A stretch of 64,000 bases of DNA from Enoplosus armatus (taxonomy: Eukaryota > Chordata > Actinopteri > Centrarchiformes > Enoplosidae). The position numbers and the translations under genes were made by a program. The stretch lies in the NCBI RefSeq assembly GCF_043641665.1, contig NC_092198.1, positions 4,872,501 to 4,936,500 of the forward strand. Direction: 5' to 3'. Shown in pieces: positions 21,651 to 33,150 of this stretch (position 1 is the first letter of the stretch; every line of letters starts with the position of its first letter). Under the pieces are notes generated by a model. It had not been told where the DNA came from and did not search any database. It saw only the letters and a program-made list of their open reading frames with translations.

Positions 21651-22643
21651 TTAAAATAAGTTTGAGTTAGCAAAATCACCTTGAAATATTTTTCCAGAAA
21701 TGATCATTCTGAAAGCCGATCTGAACCAGCTGTAAAAGAAAGCATAAATGAATGGATTGAGCAGTGAATTTGACAGTGTAAACCAGTTGAGTGTTTCAAT
21801 AACAGGAACTGACACCGCATCACTACGAACAAAATTAAATGTCATGCATAGAAAGAAAGGAGTCCAACAAATCAGAAAAACTCCCATAACAATAGCCAGA
21901 GTTTTGGTGGCCTTTCTCTCCGTCTTGCTGACAGCTGCTCCAGACTTTGTGCTCTGACAGGTTGTGTTCTGGATGCTGCGTGCCTGTCTCTGAGCAACAA
22001 GGAAAATCTTCAGGTAGATAATGAGCATTATGATCACTGGGAGGTAAAATGAGATAATAATTCCTAAAGTATTTGCTAGTACAACATCAATTAAACACTT
22101 TTCTCTACATGTATCTTGGTTTAATCCTGCAATTACGAGGCCAATTGCAACAACAGCAGAAGCACTCCAGCTGACCAGAATCATGATCATAACAACACGA
22201 CCATTTATTTTAGTTGTATATGTCAGAGGCTGACACACTGCATAATATCTGTCAATAGAAATACAACATAAATTCAAAATAGAAGCTGTGCTCAGTGTTA
22301 CATCAAAGCTTTCTCGTACTTTGCAAAATACATCTTTATAATATAAACATGAACTAAGAGAGAATGCCATGCTGGAAGGAAAGACTAAAACACCAACAAG
22401 CAGGTCAGCCACAGCCAGAGAGAGAATGAGAGAGTTAGTAGGAGTGTGGAGCTTTTGGAAGTAAATGATTGAGATTATTACAAGAAGGTTTCCACATACT
22501 GTGCCAACAGACAATGAGCCAAGGAAAATATATAATAAAACACATACTGGAGAAGTGGTGCTTGTCAGCATGTAAGAAAGATTATGCATTTTACGGCAGG
22601 GATGCATATCATAAACAATGTAAACAGTAGATTCTGGTTCCAT
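21651..22643 (-). CDS. TAAR-type olfactory receptor, copy 5
   Basis: The 330-residue receptor starts MEPESTVYIVYDMHPCRKMH. The usual first sequon is lost, the usual CYEI reads CRKM, and one sequon (NLS) lies at residue 21. Asp3.32 is in ESFD, DRYYAV is present, TM4 carries SWSASAVVAIG, ECL2 Cys residues lie in CREKC, TM6 has CWTP, and TM7 reads [16 protein letters not shown] with Leu7.43. ICL1 has YFQKLHTPTN, where neighbours have [13 protein letters not shown] at 22643 follows a CATAG acceptor by only four nucleotides, shorter than the usual 12. A donor GTATGA at 22765-22766 predicts a 119-bp leader intron. In-frame codons upstream (to 22697) lie in this intron. Confidence 0.93.
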   Translation of the reverse strand: MEPESTVYIVYDMHPCRKMHNLSYMLTSTTSPVCVLLYIFLGSLSVGTVCGNLLVIISIIYFQKLHTPTNSLILSLAVADLLVGVLVFPSSMAFSLSSCLYYKDVFCKVRESFDVTLSTASILNLCCISIDRYYAVCQPLTYTTKINGRVVMIMILVSWSASAVVAIGLVIAGLNQDTCREKCLIDVVLANTLGIIISFYLPVIIMLIIYLKIFLVAQRQARSIQNTTCQSTKSGAAVSKTERKATKTLAIVMGVFLICWTPFFLCMTFNFVRSDAVSVPVIETLNWFTLSNSLLNPFIYAFFYSWFRSAFRMIISGKIFQGDFANSNLF

Positions 22644-22849
22644 GCTCCTATGGGTCATTAAAATTAGATTATCATTTAAGATTAATAATATTGACAAACA
22701 AAAAATGTGTATTTAGTTCAGCAGATTAAAGATAATTTCATGTTAACGCTCCCAGAAGTTTCATACCATCTTTAGTATAGACATATATGATGGGTTTCTC
22801 TGTTCACTGTGCCACTGCAGGACTTTGACTTGATATTTATCAATGTCAC

Positions 22850-22878
22850 ACTACAAACTTTGTCCAATCAGATGTGAA
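22850..22878 (-). promoter_or_regulatory. CCAAT part of the promoter module, TAAR copy 5
   Basis: CACATCTGATTGGACAAAG on the gene strand matches the inverted-CCAAT half seen at other copies. The ATTAATTATGGTAATGAG half is absent or unrecognisably mutated; the region reads GTTTGTAGTGTGACATTGAT. Confidence 0.5.
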
Positions 22879-22917
22879 AAACTGCAGAACAACAAAGATG
22901 AACAAAGATTCACCAAG

Positions 22918-22920
<3 letters not shown>

Positions 22921-22968
<48 letters not shown>
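22921..22968. repeat. (GT)n microsatellite
   Basis: A run of about 24 GT dinucleotides. Confidence 0.97.
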
Positions 22969-22970
<2 letters not shown>

Positions 22971-23284
22971 AGTGCAAAGTACATTATGAAAACCCTGTTT
23001 CTCCCTTTTGTCCAAGACACTGAAATCTTTCCCGACACATTGACCAGCACCAACGCTGGTTGGGACCAAGTGAGGTTGTGCTGTAATTTCTTGTCATTTA
23101 GTCTGGTTTCATTGGGTGTCATTTTATTTCTAATTTCATTTTGTCAGGTTACTGATTTATATTTCCCTACATTAGAACGAAACAATGCAAGGCCTTTCCC
23201 CGCATACTTAAATCTATTTTGTTTTTAAAAATTTGAAGTTTTAAAAAATTGAACTGGAAACCCTGTTATTCATATTTAACAAGA

Positions 23285-23425
23285 CTAAGGGTATACATCT
23301 GTGCTGGTGGCTCTGTGAGGCTGTACTTTGAGCTAAATGCTAATGTCAGCATGCTAACATGCCAACAGTGACAATGCTAACATGCTAATGTTTAGCAAGT
23401 ACAATGTTTACCACCATTATAAAGC
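23285..23425 (-). repeat. TTAGCATGCTAA-type interspersed repeat, end fragment
   Basis: The block contains GGTGGCTCTGTGAGGCTGTA, then GCTAAATGCTAATG, and the alternating ATGCTAACATGC palindromic phrases. It is the reverse complement of the end of the repeat found in each array spacer (for example 30490-30690). Confidence 0.7.
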
Positions 23426-23429
23426 AGTT

Positions 23430-24755
23430 CATGTTGTTAAGATTCTGCATTCAAACATGTTATTGCAAAGGTTTCCTGGCTTCATCCCCATCTGGATAGG
23501 CATTTTTTATGGAAAGCCAGCAGTTTGGAGCTTGCAGGGAACAGACCCCTTATAACCAGCATCAATTACTTCCTGTTGAGCGCATTGCTGGAAGATGTGT
23601 GGTAAACATATCCACTGTGTATTTAAGTCAGACAAGAGAAAGGGTGACTATAGTGATGCCACTCTGCATGGTGGTTGAGATTTAGGATAGTGTACTAAGC
23701 TCTGTATGTAAGACTGGAGAGGTGAGTTTTCAGTTCTCAGTATTGTAGCCCAGTCCATGGAAATAGACATTTTAGCCCTTCAACCCCCTGTATGTATGAA
23801 CAACTGTAAAAAAAGATTTTGAACAAAATAAATGGAGAAAAAAACAAACAGTTGAAGAGGTTATATTGGTGCGTCCACTGCTGCTTACTCACGAAAATCC
23901 CTCTTTTCATGCAGTATCCTCTTAAAGCCCTCCACATCCACAGTATTGCAAATGAAAGGCAGCAATGATGTCAGAGGCAGGCCACCACCAGACAATTTGC
24001 ATCCATGTGCTTTAGTATGTGTAGGAGCACAGCTTTTTCTTGCAACCATCTTGGTGGGTCAATGTTGGACAATTATGGTGTTTCTGCAAACAATTTTGTC
24101 TCTTCATTATCCAAAATTAGGTTTGTAGGGCCTGAATGATCAATTCTTGGTCAAATTGTAATTTCCATGTAAATATTTTTTCTGGGGCATATTTTTCACC
24201 ACCATGGCATCTCATTTATTGCCTGACACACTGTCCAATTATCTGGACTGACTGTGCTTAGTTCACTAAGACTTCATTACTGCAATGTTCCTTTTACTTG
24301 CCTTAAACAAAAAGCCTTAGATAGGTTACAGGCTTTTTAAAACTCCACCTTACAGATTTTAACCATACACCTGTTTTAGCCTTTTTACACTGGCTGCCTG
24401 TTCATTCTAGTATTATTTGTTAGATTTTACAGCAAAAGGAAGACAGCAAAAATGACGCTAGATGTGTATGAGCGCTTCGGCTCTTACAGCAGCACTCAGT
24501 AAATTGATGCCAACATTGCATATCCTCAACTGTGCCACTTCACTCACTTTTGTGTAACACAAACCTTACTGTCAGATCGAAGACCTTTTGTATGTCATGT
24601 TGTACCAGTAATTAATCGTTCACATATTCTTTTTATTATCATTATACACATGTAGCTTTTAAAGGATTTTTTCAACATGTGGTTTTGATATTTTTTCTAA
24701 GGTGTACAGTATTGTGTATATACTGTTTATACATATTTGTGTGTGTGTGTGACAG
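23430..24755. other. intergenic between copies 5 and 6
   Basis: Apart from the LINE relic at 24262-24440, this spacer shows no coding frame or recognisable element. Confidence 0.35.
24262..24440 (+). pseudogene. short LINE reverse-transcriptase relic
   Basis: The translation in shifting frames resembles an L2/Rex1-type C-terminal region: SLHYCNVPFTCL near 24272-24307, QKALDRLQAF near 24311-24340, and HTPVLAFLHWLPVHSS near 24367-24415. It is short and broken. Confidence 0.55.
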
Positions 24756-24759
24756 TAAA

Positions 24760-25749
24760 TCAGAGCAGTTTTGAGTTTGTAAAATCACCTTGAATTATTT
24801 TTCCAGAAATTATCATTCTGAAAGCTGATCTGAACCAGCTGTAAAAGAAAGCATAAATAAAGGGATTGAGCATTGAATTTGACAGTGCGAGCCAATTAAG
24901 TAATTCAATCAAAGGAAGTGGCATATGAACATGACTGAAAGAAAGAACGGTGGTGCAAAGAAAGAATGGAAGCCAACATATCAAAAAAACTCCCATCACA
25001 ATAGCCAGAGTTTTGGTGGCCTTTCTCTCCGTCTTACTGACAGCTGCTCCAGACTTTGTGCTCTGACAGGTTGTGTTCTGGATGCTGCGTGCCTGTCTCT
25101 GAGCAACAAGGAAAATCTTCAGGTAGATGCAGAGCATTACAATCACTGGGAGATAAAATGAGAAAACAAGTCCCAAAATGTTTGCCAATACAACATCAAT
25201 TAAACATGTAGCACATTTTTCTTGGTTTAGTCCTGCAATTATGAAGCCAATTCCAATCAGGACAGAAACCCCCCAACTCACCAGGATCATGATCACAACA
25301 ACATGATCATTTATTTTAGTTCTGTATGCCAGAGGCTGACACACTGCATAATATCTGTCAACGGAAATACAACACAAGTTTAGAATAGAAGATGTGCACA
25401 GTGACACATCAAAGGTGCCCCTTACTTTGCAAAACAACACATTGTAGTAAAGACATGAGCTTATAGAGAATTCCATGGTGAGAGGAAAGACTAAAGCCCC
25501 AACAAGCAGGTCAGCCACAGCCAGAGAGAGAATGAGAGAGTTAGTAGGAGTGTGGAGCTGTTTGAAGTAAATGATCGAGATTATTACAAGAAGGTTTCCA
25601 CACACAGTTACAGCAGATAATAAACCAAGGAAAATATGAAACAATACACATATTGCAGAAGGGTTGCTTGTCAGTACGTAAGAGACATCTATTTTATAGC
25701 AGGGATGTATCTCAGTAAGAACAGCACTCCTGTTGACGCTGATCTCCAT
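24760..25749 (-). CDS. TAAR-type olfactory receptor, copy 6
   Basis: The 329-residue receptor starts [20 protein letters not shown], with a sequon at residue 6. Asp3.32 is in GTFD, DRYYAV follows, ECL2 has CATC (a one-residue-shorter Cys pair than the usual CEExC), TM6 reads CWLP, and TM7 reads [16 protein letters not shown] with Leu7.43. The C-terminus ends [13 protein letters not shown]. The gene lies next to the tandem array, and its upstream spacer is a diverged, shortened version of the array spacer, so it may be the nearest outgroup to copies 7-12. ATG at 25749 follows a TTGCAG acceptor by 13 nt. A donor GAG|GTATGA at 25918-25919 predicts a 157-bp leader intron. Confidence 0.94.
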   Translation of the reverse strand: MEISVNRSAVLTEIHPCYKIDVSYVLTSNPSAICVLFHIFLGLLSAVTVCGNLLVIISIIYFKQLHTPTNSLILSLAVADLLVGALVFPLTMEFSISSCLYYNVLFCKVRGTFDVSLCTSSILNLCCISVDRYYAVCQPLAYRTKINDHVVVIMILVSWGVSVLIGIGFIIAGLNQEKCATCLIDVVLANILGLVFSFYLPVIVMLCIYLKIFLVAQRQARSIQNTTCQSTKSGAAVSKTERKATKTLAIVMGVFLICWLPFFLCTTVLSFSHVHMPLPLIELLNWLALSNSMLNPFIYAFFYSWFRSAFRMIISGKIIQGDFTNSKLL

Positions 25750-25958
25750 TTCTTGTGCGTTCCTGCAATTCAGTTGTCCATACATACAGTATGAAAAATA
25801 CAATTAAAAAATCAGTTCTACTGGATTTACAAAATGTTATGTTGTATATAGTATGTATTATTAATGCACAATTCGAACATTTGTTTTCTTTTATCCTAGC
25901 TCTTCTTACATTATCATACCTCTCTGCAGGACTTAGACTTAAATATTTATTAATTGCT

Positions 25959-26008
25959 ATCTCATTACCATAATTAATGCAAACCTCCCTTGTCCAATCA
26001 GATGTAGG
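25959..26008 (-). promoter_or_regulatory. promoter module of TAAR copy 6
   Basis: On the gene strand CATCTGATTGGACAAGG is followed by GCATTAATTATGGTAATGAG. This is one of the best matches to the two-part module: an inverted CCAAT box and a palindromic TAATTA/TAAT element about 15 bp apart. Confidence 0.68.
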
Positions 26009-26514
26009 ATACTGCATCCCCTGGTGTATGAACCAAAAAGGTCCTCAGATACTGAATATCTACATTTTTACAACCAACTGACTGATTCAAACCAGTTGAC
26101 GTCATTTATTTCTTTCCTTCCAGCCATGACAAGGTGCTGACGCAGCTGAATTCCACTATGATCATCAGACCATCAGTATCCCTAAATGTTCTGCTTTCAT
26201 TAGGTCAAAGTGCTGATAGTATGATGGTCCAGCAAAGCTTTGACCAAATAGGAAATAAAATAGAGTCACAACCTTACTTGTCTTGTTGTTAGCAATGCTA
26301 GCAATGTTGGTCAGTTGGATCCGTCTGTTGGTCAGACCACCAATTTGGTCCAGACTACTTTAACCAAATCCAAACATGTTATTTAAGATATATTTAACTC
26401 AACCTACAGATTATAGCTTTTGTGTGTTTATTTAAGTTTGAAACACAGTTTCAGACCTGATCCTATCTTGGTTGGGCTATACACCCAGGATAATATGTTT
26501 TTTTAACTTTTTTT

Positions 26515-27013
26515 TAGCAATGCTGGCGGCGTGGCTCTAGGGGCGGTAATGTCGGTCTGTCCAGACTGAAATATCTCAACAACTATTACGAGAATTTTCT
26601 ACATGCATTAGTGGTTCCCAGAGGATGAATCCTACGGACTTTTGGGACCCAAAGATCTTTTATCTAGCGCAAACATGAGGTTGACATTTTTGGTTTTGAG
26701 TGTCATTTTTCAATTGGACACGTGAAATTCTGTGCGTAAAGGATGAATCCCAATTATTTTGGTGATCCTCTGACTTTTCATGTAGGACCACTAGTAGCTC
26801 AAATGTTTCATTTATTCTGAGAAGTATCTGAACATCTACTAGATGGACTGGCACAGAAGTTCAGACATTCATGGTTCCCAGAAGATAAATCCTACTAGCT
26901 TCCTCTAGCACTACCATGAGGTCAAAATTAATGGTTTTGATTTAAATATCTCGCCAGAAGTATATCATTCTTGTGAAAGAGGTTCAGAAAGGGGCCAACA
27001 ATTACATATAGAG
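26515..27013 (+). repeat. array-type spacer repeat, diverged and truncated copy
   Basis: The block opens AATGCTGGCGGCGTGGCTCT and contains CTGAAATATCTCAACAACTA and GAATCCTACGGACTTTTGGG. These also occur in every array spacer (for example 30010-30250). The TTAGCATGCTAA half is missing here. The block ends with GAGGTTCAGAAAGGGGCCAA (about 26979-26998), the phrase that in the array precedes the next unit. Confidence 0.75.
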
Positions 27014-28135
27014 TACATTTAATTGGCATCAAAGGAACCGCACTAAGCTGGTTAAAGTCGTATTTATCAGATCGATCTCAGTTTGTACATGTTAATGATG
27101 AATCCTTCATGTACGCCAAAGTCAGTCATGGAGTTCCACAAGGTTCTGTGCTTGGACCAATACTATTCACCTTATATATGCTTCCTTTAGGAGATATCAT
27201 TAGAAAACACTCATTCATTTCATTGCTATTCGGATGATACCCAGCTATATTTAGCGATCAAGCCAGAAGAACCTCATCAGTTAGCCAAGCTCCAAGCATG
27301 CCTTAAGGACATAAAGACCTGGATGACCTGTAATTATCTGATGTTGAACTCGGACAAGACAGAAGTTATTGTTCTTGGCCCTGAACACCTCAGAAACACA
27401 GTATCTAAGGATATTGTTACCCTAGATGGCATTGCCCTGGCCTCCAGCGCCACCGTGAGGAATCTCGGAGTTGTCTTTGATCAGGACATGTCCTTTAACT
27501 CCCACGTAAAACAAACTTCAAGGACTGCCTTCTTTCACCTCCGTAACATTGCAAAAATCAGGAAGATCCTGTCTCAAACAGATGCAGAAAAATTTGTCCA
27601 TGCATTTGTTACGTCTAGGCTGGATTATTGCAATTCCTTATTATCAGGGTGTCCCAATAAGTCCCTGAGGACTCTCCAGCTGATCCAGAATGCTGCGGCA
27701 CGTGTACTGACAGGAACCAGGAAAAGAGATCATATTTCTCCTGTGTTAGCTTCGCTGCACTGGCTCCCTGTAAAATCTAGAATAGAGTTTAAAATCCTTC
27801 TCCTGACTTACATAGCTCTTACTGGTCAGGCACCATCATATCTTAAAGAGCTCATAGTACCCTATTACCCCACTAGAGCACTCCGCTCCCAGAGTGCAGG
27901 GTTGCTTGTGGTTCCTAGAGTCTCCAAAAGCAGAACAGGAGCCAGAGCCTTCAGCTATCAAGCTCCTCTCCTGTGGAATCGGCTCCCAGTTTTGGTCTGG
28001 GAGGCAGACACACTCTCTACTTTTAAGAGTAGCCTTAAAACTTTGCTTTTTGATAACGCTTATACTTAGGGCTGGCTCAGTCTGTCTGTCTGTCTGTCTG
28101 TTGGTCTGTGTCTTTCTTCTGTCTATCTGTCTCGG
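27014..28135 (+). pseudogene. 5'-truncated LINE (L2/Rex1-like) reverse transcriptase
   Basis: The fragment starts inside the polymerase ([20 protein letters not shown] at about 27028) and contains motif [16 protein letters not shown] near 27127-27170. A frameshift near 27200-27230 breaks the frame just before motif [10 protein letters not shown]. The C-terminal part is then open for 248 codons (27323-28069), including FVHAFVTSRLDYCNSLLSG, LIQNAAARVLTGTRKRDHIS and LHWLPVKSRIEFKILLL. A CTGT-rich microsatellite (28079-28110) lies near the 3' end. In the array spacers this element is absent at the matching point, replaced by a GCAACTCTCGACAGGGCCGG junction. Confidence 0.82.
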
Positions 28136-28646
28136 CCCGAGGCTTAGAAGCACCAGTATCAGTCCTGCTGGGGGAATGCCCTCATCCTGCAAGTGTTTGT
28201 AGATGCTTTTGAAAAATCAACCATTGATCTAATTCAGAACACTTGATTTTATTACAGACGATTATTTTTGCTGTGCATTTATAGCATTGATACATGTACT
28301 AAATTAAATATTTTTCATGAAAAAATCATTATCTTGACGAGTTTACTGTAAGCTGTTTAATGTGAATGTCATATACCTCCATTAAAAGTTAGAATAAGCA
28401 CAAACAGAATATACAAATACGTTTCTACACAGCATCTTTAACTTGCTTACAGGATCACATTAACTGACAGCTCATTATGATGCACCTCTACACGTGTCTC
28501 AGTCAGTGTTTCACCTTAATGTGTATTTTTTATAGCATAATTATAATAAAACAGGTTGCCGAGTTTAATGACACACAATCTTTATTGTGCCAAATTTGAT
28601 CAGTACTGACTCATCCGTTGAATATTTCAGCACTCCAAAGAATATG

Positions 28647-29645
28647 TCAAAGCAGTTTTGTGTTAGCAAAATCACCTTGAAATATTTTCCCAGAAATGAT
28701 CATTCTGAAAGCCGATCTGAACCAGCTGTAAAAGAAAGCATAAATAAATGGATTGAGCATTGAATTTGACAGTGCAAGCCAGTTAAGTGTTTCAATCACA
28801 GCGATTGGCACTGACACATGATTCAAAAGCTGAAAGGTAAAACAGAGAAAGAAAGGAGTCCAACAAATTAGGAAAACTCCCATCACAATCGCAAGAGTTT
28901 TGGTGGCCTTTCTCTCTGTCTTACTGACAGCTGCTCCAGACTTTGTGCTCTGACAGGTTGTGTTCTGGATGCTGTGTGCCTGTCTCTGAGCAACAAGGAA
29001 AATCTTCAGGTAGATAGAGAGCATTATGATCACTGGGAGGTAAAATGAGAAAACAAGTCCCAAAATGTTTGCCAGTAAAACATAGATAAAACACTTTTCT
29101 TCACATTTTTCATAATTTAATCCTGCAATTATAAAACCAAGTGCTACAAGAACAGAAACACTCCAGCTCACCAGGATCATGACCGCAACAACGTGAACAT
29201 TTATCTTAGTTCTATATGTCAGAGGCTGGCACACTGCATAATATCTGTCTATGGAAATACAACATAAATTCAAAATAGAAGCTGTGCTCAGTGTTACGTC
29301 AAAGCTGTCTCGTACTTTGCATAATAACTCTTCATAATAAAAACATAAGCTTACAGTGAATTCCATGTTTAAAGGAAAGACTAAAACACCAACAAGCAGG
29401 TCAGCCACAGCCAAAGAAAGGATGAGAGAGTTAGTAGGAGTGTGGAGCTGTCTGAAGTAAATGATGGACATTATTACAAGAAGGTTTCCACATATTGTGG
29501 TAACAGATAATGATCCAAGGAAAATATATAATAAAACACATATCATGGAAGGGTTTTTTTTCAGTATGTAAGAAACATTATCTATTTCATAACAGGGATG
29601 TATGTTATGAACATAAGTGCGGTTGACAGTCACTTCTGGTGCCAT
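28647..29645 (-). CDS. TAAR-type olfactory receptor, copy 7 (array unit 1, retains Asp3.32)
   Basis: The 332-residue receptor starts [20 protein letters not shown], with sequons at residues 8 and 23. Approximate helices are TM1 35-58, TM2 73-94, TM3 108-130, TM4 153-173, TM5 188-212, TM6 250-272 and TM7 282-306. Key residues are Cys109 (3.25), Asp116 (3.32), DRY 133-135, ECL2 Cys181/Cys185, Trp262 (6.48), Trp289 (7.40), Leu292 (7.43) and Asn298 (7.49). It is the only array member keeping Asp3.32 and the preceding VRDS motif. ICL3 has QAHSIQ where others have QARSIQ. ATG at 29645 lies 12 nt after TTGCAG. Donor AAG|GTATGA gives a 143-bp leader intron (29658-29800). AATAAAGATT downstream, near 28578-28587, is the poly(A) signal. 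Confidence 0.95.
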   Translation of the reverse strand: MAPEVTVNRTYVHNIHPCYEIDNVSYILKKNPSMICVLLYIFLGSLSVTTICGNLLVIMSIIYFRQLHTPTNSLILSLAVADLLVGVLVFPLNMEFTVSLCFYYEELLCKVRDSFDVTLSTASILNLCCISIDRYYAVCQPLTYRTKINVHVVAVMILVSWSVSVLVALGFIIAGLNYEKCEEKCFIYVLLANILGLVFSFYLPVIIMLSIYLKIFLVAQRQAHSIQNTTCQSTKSGAAVSKTERKATKTLAIVMGVFLICWTPFFLCFTFQLLNHVSVPIAVIETLNWLALSNSMLNPFIYAFFYSWFRSAFRMIISGKIFQGDFANTKLL

Positions 29646-29880
29646 GTTTCTGGGTTCCTGCAAATCAGTTTTCCATTAATGATTAACAATATACAAAATA
29701 CAAAAACATATGTGTTGATTTTAAAATATTATGCCTTGCATGAATGCAAAGCTACAATAATAGTTCTCGAGATGAAGAAGATTTTCAGTTCATGTCATAC
29801 CTTTTAAAGGCTCAAGATAGTCCACGCATCAGTGTTCATTACTGTGCCACTGTGCACGATCTTGATTTTTATCAACACCT

Positions 29881-29930
29881 GCCTCATTACCATAATGAAT
29901 AAATTCTGTAACTGTCCAATCAGATGTGGG
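29881..29930 (-). promoter_or_regulatory. promoter module of TAAR copy 7
   Basis: CCACATCTGATTGGACAGTT, then ATTCATTATGGTAATGAGGC, then TGTTGATAAAAATCAAGATC and the leader exon phrase GTGCACAGTGGCACAGTAAT. In the array version the element reads ATTCATTATGG instead of ATTAATTATGG. Confidence 0.65.
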
Positions 29931-30004
29931 GCTTTTCATCTTGATGACATTAGATACCAGAGCAAAATACTACACTGTAGATGAGAACTGTAGAAGTTCT
30001 GTTT

Positions 30005-30690
30005 TTTTTAGCAAAGCTAGCGGTGTGGCTCTAGGGATGGTGATGTCGGTCTGTCAGTCCGGACTGAAATATCTCAACGTCTATTAAAAGGATTTCCATG
30101 AAATATTCTACAGACATTAGTGGTCCCCAGAGGATGAATCCTACGGACTTTTGGGATCCCATGACCTTTTCTCTCGCGCCAACATGAGGTTGACATTTTT
30201 GGTTTTCAGTGACATTTCTCCAATGGGTGCGTGAAATTTTGTACCAAGAGGATGAATCTCAATTAATTTGGTGATGCTCTGATTTTTGGTGTAACACCAC
30301 CAGCAGCTCAGATGTTTCACTTATTCTCAGAAATATCTCAACATCTACGACATTGCTGATCCCTTAACTTTTCCTCTGGTGCCAACAGGCCATCATCAGG
30401 TCCAAAACTTTGATTTATGACGAAATACCTACAAAACTATTGACATTTCCATCAGCCTTAGCTGTATTTTGTGTTCGGTGCTGATGAGCAAATGTTAGCA
30501 TGCTAACAAGCTAAGCCAAAATGGTGAAAATGGTAAGCATTAAACCTGCTAATATCGACATGTTAGCATTGTCACTGTGAGCGTGTTAGCATGCTGAGAA
30601 CAGCATTTAGCTAAGAGCACCACTGTGCCTAAGTACAGCCTCACAGAGCCACTAGCATGGCTGTAGACTCTTAGTCTCATTTTGCTTGTA
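30005..30690 (+). repeat. spacer repeat after copy 7 (haplotype A, LINE-free)
   Basis: This interspersed repeat runs from AAAGCTAGCGGTGTGGCTCT to CATGGCTGTAGACTCTTAGT. It contains TCTCGCGCCAACATGAGG and palindromic GTTAGCATGCTAAC phrases. Variant markers GTGAGCGTGTTAGC and AACAGCATTTAGCT define haplotype A, shared with the spacer after copy 10. The empty LINE insertion site GGTGCTGATGAGCAAATG is intact near 30478-30495. Confidence 0.75.
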
Positions 30691-31869
30691 GACGATAAAC
30701 TAGGCAGCCAAATTCTATACATTCTATCTAATAAATGATGACATTTGAAACTAAAATGTTATGGGCTTAGGGTTGATAAGACTACAGAGAAATGGGGTTG
30801 AGCGTCCTCCACAAGCAGGAAAGTTACTAATTAGGTCATGGGCTTAAACAGTCATTAAACTGTAACTTAAGTTTTAGACTCCATCACTTGATATTATTTT
30901 CAATTTCACCATTGTTCTTCAGCTGTTCTGCCACTGTGTTGGGAACAAAGGAGGGTTTTGGCTCCCCCTTACACACTATGTGCATCTATATTCATAATAT
31001 CGCAGCTCTATGGTTCTGTCATGTTTGAATAGGGCCACTAAAGAATATTTACATTAAGGAAACCTATGCTTTGCCTCCTCAAGCTGTTTGACACATGAAT
31101 GTAGAGATGATGACACAGTGTCACGCCTAAAGTTCAGGTTACGTGTCCAGCACTAAAGTATTGATTGTGGTGATGAAGCATAATTTCTTCTTCTTCCTGC
31201 TTGTTTCTTACCTTTTTAAATGAAAGTGTTCATGAAATGGCCCCATAGTGCAGACCAACTTCTCTCAGTAGAAGTAAATCATTCTTGTCAAAGAGGTTCA
31301 GAAAGGGGCCAACAATTACATATACAGTGCAACTCTCGACAGGACCGGACAGTTTGAGGCCCGAGGCTTAGAAGCACCAGTATTGATCCTGCAGAGGGAA
31401 TGCCCTCATCCTGCAAGTGTTTGTAGATGTTTTGGAAAAGTAAACCACTGATCTAATTCAGTACACTTAATTTTGTTAAAGATTATTAGTTTTGCTGTGC
31501 ATTTAAACATGTACTAGATTAAACATTTGTAATAAAAGATAATCAATTTTATATTGAATGTTCCATCGTAAGCATCTTAATGTCAGCGTCATATAACTCC
31601 AATAAAAGTTGGAACAAGCACAAACAGAATATGCCTGTACATCTGTACATAGTGTGTTTGAGCTACTTTCAAGACTGCATTTAACTGACAGCTCATTATG
31701 ATGCACCTCTACACGTGTCTCAGTCAGTGTTTCACCTTAATGTGTATTTTTTATAGCATAATTATAATAAAAAACAGGTTGCCGAGTTTAATGACACACA
31801 ATCTTTATTGTGCCAAATTTGATCAGTACTGACTCGTCCGTTGAATATTTCAGCACTCCAAAGAATATG

Positions 31870-32865
31870 TCAAAGCAGTTTTGTGTTAGCAAAATCACCT
31901 TGAAATATTTTCCCAGAAATGATCATTCTGAAAGCCGATCTGAACCAGCTGTAAAAGAAAGCATAAATAAATGGATTGAGCATTGAATTTGACAATGTAA
32001 GCCAACCAGTTGTTTCAATCACAGCAGCTGGCACTGACACATGATTCAAAAGCTGAAAGGTAAAACAGAGAAAGAAAGGAGTCCAACAAATGAGGAAAAC
32101 TCCCATCACAATCGCAAGAGTTTTGGTGGCCTTTCTCTCCATCTTACTGACAGCTGCTCCAGACTTTGTGCTCTGACAGGTTGTGTTCTGGATGCTGCGT
32201 GCCTGTCTCTGAGCAACAAGGAAAATCTTCAGGTAGATACAGAGCATTATGATCGCTGGGACGTAAAATGACAAAATAGGTCCCAAAATGTTTGCCATTA
32301 AAACATCAATAACGCATTTTTCTTCACATTTTTCATGGTTTAATCCTACAATCGTAAAACCAATTGCTAGAAGAACAGAAACACTCCAGCTCACCAGGAT
32401 CATGACCGCAGCAACGTGAACATTTATCTTAGTTCTATATGTCAGAGGCTGACACACTGCATAATATCTGTCTATGGAAATACAACATAAATTCAAAATA
32501 GAAGCTGTGCTCAGTGTTACATTAAAGCTTTCTAGTACTTTGCAAATTAAATATTCATAATAAACACAATATATGGCGAATTCCATGTTTAAAGGAAAGA
32601 CTGAAACACCAACAAGCAGGTCAGCCACAGCCAAAGAAAGGATGAGAGAGTTAGTAGGAGTGTGGAGCTGTCTGAAGTAAATGATGGACATTATTACAAG
32701 AAGGTTTCCACATATTGTGGTAACAGATAATGATCCAAGGAAAATATATAATAAAACACAAATCATGGAAGGGTTTTTTTTCAGTATGTAAGAAACATTA
32801 TCTATTTCATAACAGGGATGTATGTTATGAACATAAGTGCGGTTGACAGTCACTTCTGGTGCCAT
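31870..32865 (-). CDS. TAAR-type olfactory receptor, copy 8 (Asp3.32 to Asn)
   Basis: The 331-residue receptor starts [20 protein letters not shown]. The ECL1/TM3 start reads FAIYCVYYEYLICK, one residue shorter than its paralogues. Residue 115, aligned with Asp3.32, is Asn (codon at 32521-32523) in LESFNVTLS, and Arg3.28 is Leu. DRYYAV, CWTP and NSMLNPFIY are intact. TM7 starts ETTGWLTLSN. ICL3 carries SKMERK, shared only with copy 11 in the array. ATG at 32865 is 12 nt after the TTGCAG acceptor, with a 143-bp leader intron (32878-33020). Poly(A) signal AATAAAGATT lies near 31801-31810. The pocket change argues against classical amine binding, while the fold and G-protein motifs look functional. 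Confidence 0.95.
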   Translation of the reverse strand: MAPEVTVNRTYVHNIHPCYEIDNVSYILKKNPSMICVLLYIFLGSLSVTTICGNLLVIMSIIYFRQLHTPTNSLILSLAVADLLVGVSVFPLNMEFAIYCVYYEYLICKVLESFNVTLSTASILNLCCISIDRYYAVCQPLTYRTKINVHVAAVMILVSWSVSVLLAIGFTIVGLNHEKCEEKCVIDVLMANILGPILSFYVPAIIMLCIYLKIFLVAQRQARSIQNTTCQSTKSGAAVSKMERKATKTLAIVMGVFLICWTPFFLCFTFQLLNHVSVPAAVIETTGWLTLSNSMLNPFIYAFFYSWFRSAFRMIISGKIFQGDFANTKLL

Positions 32866-33100
32866 GTTTCTGGGTTCCTGCAAATCAGTTTTCCATTAAT
32901 GATTAACAATATACAAAGTACAAAAACATATGTGTTGATTTTAAAATATTATGCCTTGCATGAATGCAAAGCTACAATAATAGTTCTCGAGATGAAGAAG
33001 ATTTTCAGTTCATGTCATACCTTTTAAAGGCTCAAGATAGTCCACGCATCAGTGTCCATTACTGTGCCACTGTGCACGATCTTGATTTTTATCAACACCT

Positions 33101-33150
33101 GTCTCATTACCATAATGAATAAATTCTATAACTGTCCAATCAGATGTGGG
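33101..33150 (-). promoter_or_regulatory. promoter module of TAAR copy 8
   Basis: The same two-part array version as copy 7: CATCTGATTGGACAGTT followed by ATTCATTATGGTAATGAGAC. Confidence 0.65.

Noticed and set aside
22910..23228. Open frames with Cys-Val or His-Thr runs
   Set aside because: They are translations of the GT/CA microsatellite; the same applies at 59983-60206.
28079..28110. CTGT repeats as a CRISPR-like array
   Set aside because: It is a simple tetranucleotide microsatellite in vertebrate DNA with no spacers.
29646..29663. Upstream extension giving QEPRN before the ATG in array copies
   Set aside because: It starts at the TTG of the TTGCAG acceptor, inside the predicted intron.
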